This document shows, in pieces, positions 61,258 through 64,000 of a stretch of DNA of 64,000 nucleotides. Location: NCBI GenBank assembly GCA_030041545.1, contig JASHNQ010000015.1, forward strand, positions 62,001 to 126,000, read 5' to 3'. The notes under the pieces are model-generated. The model was not told the DNA's origin, made no database searches, and saw nothing but the letters and a program-made list of their open reading frames with translations. A program made the translations under genes and the position numbers. How positions within the stretch are numbered: position 1 is the first letter of the stretch; each line of letters begins with the position of its first letter. Source of the stretch: a candidate division FCPU426 bacterium (GTDB lineage Bacteria > Oederibacteriota > Muellerivitia > Muellerivitales > Muellerivitaceae).

Positions 61258-63408
61258 TTAGTCCTCCGCCGCGATGGCCTGGATGGGCGACACCCTCGTT
61301 GCCATCCAGGCGGGATAAAGCGCCGAGATGCAGGTGACGATCACCACCACGATGAAAGCCCCGATGAGGCTTCCCGCGTTGAGCCAGGGGAAAAACTTGG
61401 GCCCGGAAAAGAAGAAATAAAACCAATCGTTGGGCGCGGCCATCCCGACATGCTCCAGGAGGACCACCAGGGCGCTGCCCAAGGCCGATCCGATGGTTCC
61501 GAAGACCAGTCCCAGGGCCATCGTTTCCACCACGACCATGAACAACACGAAAAGTCGGCGGGCGCCGATGGCGCGCATGGTGCCGATTTCCCGGACGCGC
61601 TGCAGGGTGGCCATGACTACCGCGTTATTAATGATGACCAGCATCACCACGAAGATGATGAAGCTGGCCAGGAATAGAATGAGTTTGGTAAGGTTCACGA
61701 ACTGGCCCACGAAGCCCGTGGACTGCTGCCAGTCGATCACCTTCAAGCCCAGGTTGTCCTTGTCCGAAATCGCCTGGAGGTTCTTCATGGTTTGTTTCAA
61801 CTTGGAGGGATCTTTCAGGATGACGGCGGCCCCCATGACTATGCCCTTGTCAATCTCGTCCTGGGTATAGGCCTGCCTGGTCAGGTCCACCCGCTTCACC
61901 TTGGCCCCGCCCATGGCGGCCTCGTCGTTGATGGCCTTCGGCTGGCTTTGCACCACGTCCGTCTTGGTGGAACCACCGAAGAGATCGGCCTCGGCCTGGT
62001 CCCTCGGCACGAACTTGACGCCCGCGGCCTTTTCCAGCGATTTTGTTTCGGCGATCTTTTCCGGCGTCACGTAGCCGTAGAGGTCCCGGAAGCTCATCAG
62101 GTCCATCAAGCTTAAGGATCCCGCCATGCTGGATTTCTCCAGCCCCCTGAACTGAAAGGTGCCGTAGATTTTCACGTTGACGGCTTCCACGTAACCCGAC
62201 TTGGTATAGGTCTTGATGGTCAGGGTGTCGCCCGGCTTCAGGCGGTAAAGCTCCAACATCGGGGCCAGTTGGTCGTAAAAAATCTTGTAACGGGCTTCGA
62301 AGTTGGAATCATTCGTGTCAAAAAAGGAAGAAAGCAGTTTGGGCAGGTCTGTTTCCTTCGAATGCAAGGCCCCCTGCAATATCGATACGGCCTTCTGGCT
62401 GGAAAGGGGGTCCAATTGCAGCACGATCTCGTGAGTTTGTTCGCGGTTCTGCCTCACCAGGTCCTGCAGGTCGGGGTTCTTGGCGATGGTCTGCCGCTTT
62501 TCCGTAATGGCTTCGTGGATTTGGTCCAACCGGTGGGCCGATTTGAGCTTGAACATGTTCTCATAAACGTACTTGGACAAAAGCATTCCCCGGTGGCCTG
62601 GGGGGACCATCCCTCCGTCCACGATCTGCAGGCGGTCGAAGGACTTGGCAAAAGCGTCTAGGTCCGTCCCAACGTAGGAAAGGAAAATCTGGTCCGAGTC
62701 GGGCACCAGGTAGGCGATCTTGTTCTCCAAAAACTCCAGGTGGTTGAGGGGGTCGGCATCAAAGCCGGCCCAGAAGGCCGGGGAAGCCGCGTGTTGTAGG
62801 TCCTTGATCGACTGGGGGTCCACCGAACCCGCCGCCCCGATCTTGTTGTGTTTTTCCATGTCGTTTTGGATGACGAAAATCATCTGCCGCACGTGGGCCT
62901 TGAGGCTGTCGATCATCTCTTTCCTTTGCTGGCGGGTCATCTGGCCCGAGGCCTCATGCGGAGGGCCGGGGTTTGATTGTGCCGGTTCCATAATGGAACC
63001 GGCGCCCGGCGATTCGGCCTTGCGCAGTTTCTCCAGGATCTGGTCGATGGTGTTGCCGTAGACCACGATGGCCGTGTTGACGCCCTCGGGCACCACGGCG
63101 GAGACGTTGGGGTCGGACAGGAGGGGCCCCTTGATCTTGGAGAAGTCCGGGATGGGGTCCAGGTCCGGGATCTGCCAGCTGTCGAAAAGCGCGGGTTTGT
63201 CCTTTGAAGAACTCTCGTAAACCTGCGCATGGCCGGCCACCGAGTCGATGATGCTCTTGCTCATGGTCTTGTCCATGCTGTTAACCAAGGAGCCGCCCAC
63301 CACGAAGAAAAAGGTGGCGGCCAGGATGATCAAGCCGACGATGACGTTCAAAAAACTGGAGAAGATGTTGCGCAGGGAGATGCGCAACAGCAGGAGCGCC
63401 CAGCCCAT
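61258..63408 (-). CDS. FtsX/MacB-type ABC transporter permease (long)
   Basis: 716 residues, larger than the usual 400: the periplasmic part (about 45-590) is expanded with helical segments (RQQRKEMIDSLKAHVRQMIF; REQTHEIVLQLDPLSSQKAV) and contains YTKSGYVEAVNVKIYGTFQF as in MacB domains. C-terminal helices include MATLQRVREIGTMRAIGARR and TCISALYPAWMATRVSPIQA. Its start overlaps the ATPase stop by one base (TGATG). Likely dimer partner of the short permease. Confidence 0.92.
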   Translation of the reverse strand: MGWALLLLRISLRNIFSSFLNVIVGLIILAATFFFVVGGSLVNSMDKTMSKSIIDSVAGHAQVYESSSKDKPALFDSWQIPDLDPIPDFSKIKGPLLSDPNVSAVVPEGVNTAIVVYGNTIDQILEKLRKAESPGAGSIMEPAQSNPGPPHEASGQMTRQQRKEMIDSLKAHVRQMIFVIQNDMEKHNKIGAAGSVDPQSIKDLQHAASPAFWAGFDADPLNHLEFLENKIAYLVPDSDQIFLSYVGTDLDAFAKSFDRLQIVDGGMVPPGHRGMLLSKYVYENMFKLKSAHRLDQIHEAITEKRQTIAKNPDLQDLVRQNREQTHEIVLQLDPLSSQKAVSILQGALHSKETDLPKLLSSFFDTNDSNFEARYKIFYDQLAPMLELYRLKPGDTLTIKTYTKSGYVEAVNVKIYGTFQFRGLEKSSMAGSLSLMDLMSFRDLYGYVTPEKIAETKSLEKAAGVKFVPRDQAEADLFGGSTKTDVVQSQPKAINDEAAMGGAKVKRVDLTRQAYTQDEIDKGIVMGAAVILKDPSKLKQTMKNLQAISDKDNLGLKVIDWQQSTGFVGQFVNLTKLILFLASFIIFVVMLVIINNAVVMATLQRVREIGTMRAIGARRLFVLFMVVVETMALGLVFGTIGSALGSALVVLLEHVGMAAPNDWFYFFFSGPKFFPWLNAGSLIGAFIVVVIVTCISALYPAWMATRVSPIQAIAAED

Positions 63409-64000
63409 CAGTGCCTCCCCGCCGCCGCCTTGCCCGCGGCGATCTTCCCATCGGCCAGCCGGATGACGGAATTGGCGTGGCTCATCACCTTGGCGTCATG
63501 GGTGGAAAAGATAAAGGTGGTCTTCTCCTCCTCGTTCATTTCCTTCATGAGGTCGATGATGTTTTCCCCCGTGACCGAGTCCAGGTTGGCCGTGGGCTCG
63601 TCGGCCAGCACGATCTTGGGGCGGGTCACCAGGGCGCGGGCGATGGCCACCCGCTGGCGCTGGCCACCGGAGAGCTCGCTGGGCCGGTGCTGGGTGTGCT
63701 TGTCCAGGCCCACCTTTTTCAAAAGTTCGTCCACGCGCTGGGCCCTTTCCGCGGCCGTGAACTTGCGCTGGAGCAGGAGGGGGAATTCCACGTTTTGGAA
63801 GACGGACAACACAGGCACCAGGTTGAAGCTCTGGAAGATGAATCCCAGCGTATGGAGCCGTAGGTCCGTCAGCTGGCGGTCGTTCAGGCCCTTGGTATCC
63901 TGGCCGTCCACCATCACCGTCCCCCGGGTGGCCGTGTCCACGCAGCCGATGAGGTTTAGGAGGGTGGTCTTGCCCGACCCGGAGGGGCCCACGATGGAAA
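63408..64000 (-). CDS. LolD/MacB-type ABC transporter ATP-binding protein, N-terminus beyond the window edge
   Basis: 197 residues present, entering in frame at 64000. Walker A GPSGSGKTTLLNLIG, Q-loop FIFQSFNLVPVLSV, signature LSGGQRQRVAIARAL, Walker B IVLADEPTANLDS and H-loop FSTHDAKV are all visible; only about 30-35 residues are missing. It energises the two permeases downstream. The 3' end overlaps the long permease by one base. Confidence 0.95.
   Translation of the reverse strand, partial: SIVGPSGSGKTTLLNLIGCVDTATRGTVMVDGQDTKGLNDRQLTDLRLHTLGFIFQSFNLVPVLSVFQNVEFPLLLQRKFTAAERAQRVDELLKKVGLDKHTQHRPSELSGGQRQRVAIARALVTRPKIVLADEPTANLDSVTGENIIDLMKEMNEEEKTTFIFSTHDAKVMSHANSVIRLADGKIAAGKAAAGRH

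Noticed and set aside
1-64000. tRNA, rRNA or riboswitch genes
   Set aside because: No cloverleaf with TTCGA arm, rRNA core sequence or known riboswitch core was recognised by eye; a covariance-model scan would be decisive.

Overview
The window looks like chromosome from a GC-rich, double-membraned (Gram-negative type) bacterium that is probably not a close relative of a model organism. The evidence is the number of Sec signal peptides, lipoboxes, outer-membrane beta-barrels, a TolC-type channel, a PorV-like protein, and many TPR, Sel1 and beta-propeller proteins with Thr/Pro-rich stalks. This style recalls uncultivated lineages such as the Elusimicrobiota/Omnitrophota neighbourhood, but that placement is inference. 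I saw no rRNA, tRNA or CRISPR array.

Layout. 1-5.3 kb (mostly minus): an edge-truncated propeller lipoprotein, a lone ABC ATPase, an M48 metalloprotease and a Yip1-like membrane protein. 5.6-15.5 kb (plus): STAS protein, NHL lipoprotein, PorV-like protein, TPR proteins, GH20 hexosaminidase, Kelch-like propeller, VOC protein. 15.5-23.7 kb (plus): a chain of one- or two-gene units (VOC, secreted metallopeptidase with a broken GNAT, PIN/RHH module, FAD monooxygenase, two BrnT/BrnA modules, barrel protein, APH-fold kinase, DUF3592-like protein), with a 26-bp near-perfect palindrome downstream of each gene or gene pair, always in the same orientation. 23.9-35.2 kb (mostly plus): a frameshifted barrel gene, two seven-bladed propeller lipoproteins, MsrA, Sel1, DODA-type dioxygenase, a TPR-glycosyltransferase and a YfdX-like protein. 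35.3-43.4 kb (mostly minus): an AT-rich DUF2335 pair, orphan RHH antitoxin, cNMP-binding protein, Bax-inhibitor-1 protein, a secreted glycosidase-like gene between long inverted repeats, and a tandemly duplicated pair (NHL lipoprotein plus small basic secreted protein). 43.6-50.2 kb: a Spy-like protein, a giant S53 peptidase and a frameshifted Sel1 protein. 50.4-56.1 kb (minus): a MarR-controlled EmrAB/TolC-type efflux cluster. 56.3-64 kb (minus): SDR protein, small membrane protein, and an ABC ATPase, two FtsX-type permeases, LolA-like protein and outer-membrane barrel in a row.

The intergenic DNA is crowded with palindromic elements: at least seven families, including a TGTCATTGCGAG-type MITE, CCACGAAG-type palindromes, two relics of a REP-associated tyrosine transposase, and the 26-bp palindromes of the gene array. 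Three genes are broken, or have an odd start, in a way that one extra base in a homopolymer would repair, which points to sequence error or recent decay.

Together the genes describe a cell invested in secretion and envelope functions (secreted hydrolases, surface propellers, lipoprotein and outer-membrane handling, multidrug export), with an inserted-looking plus-strand accessory segment at about 15-24 kb.
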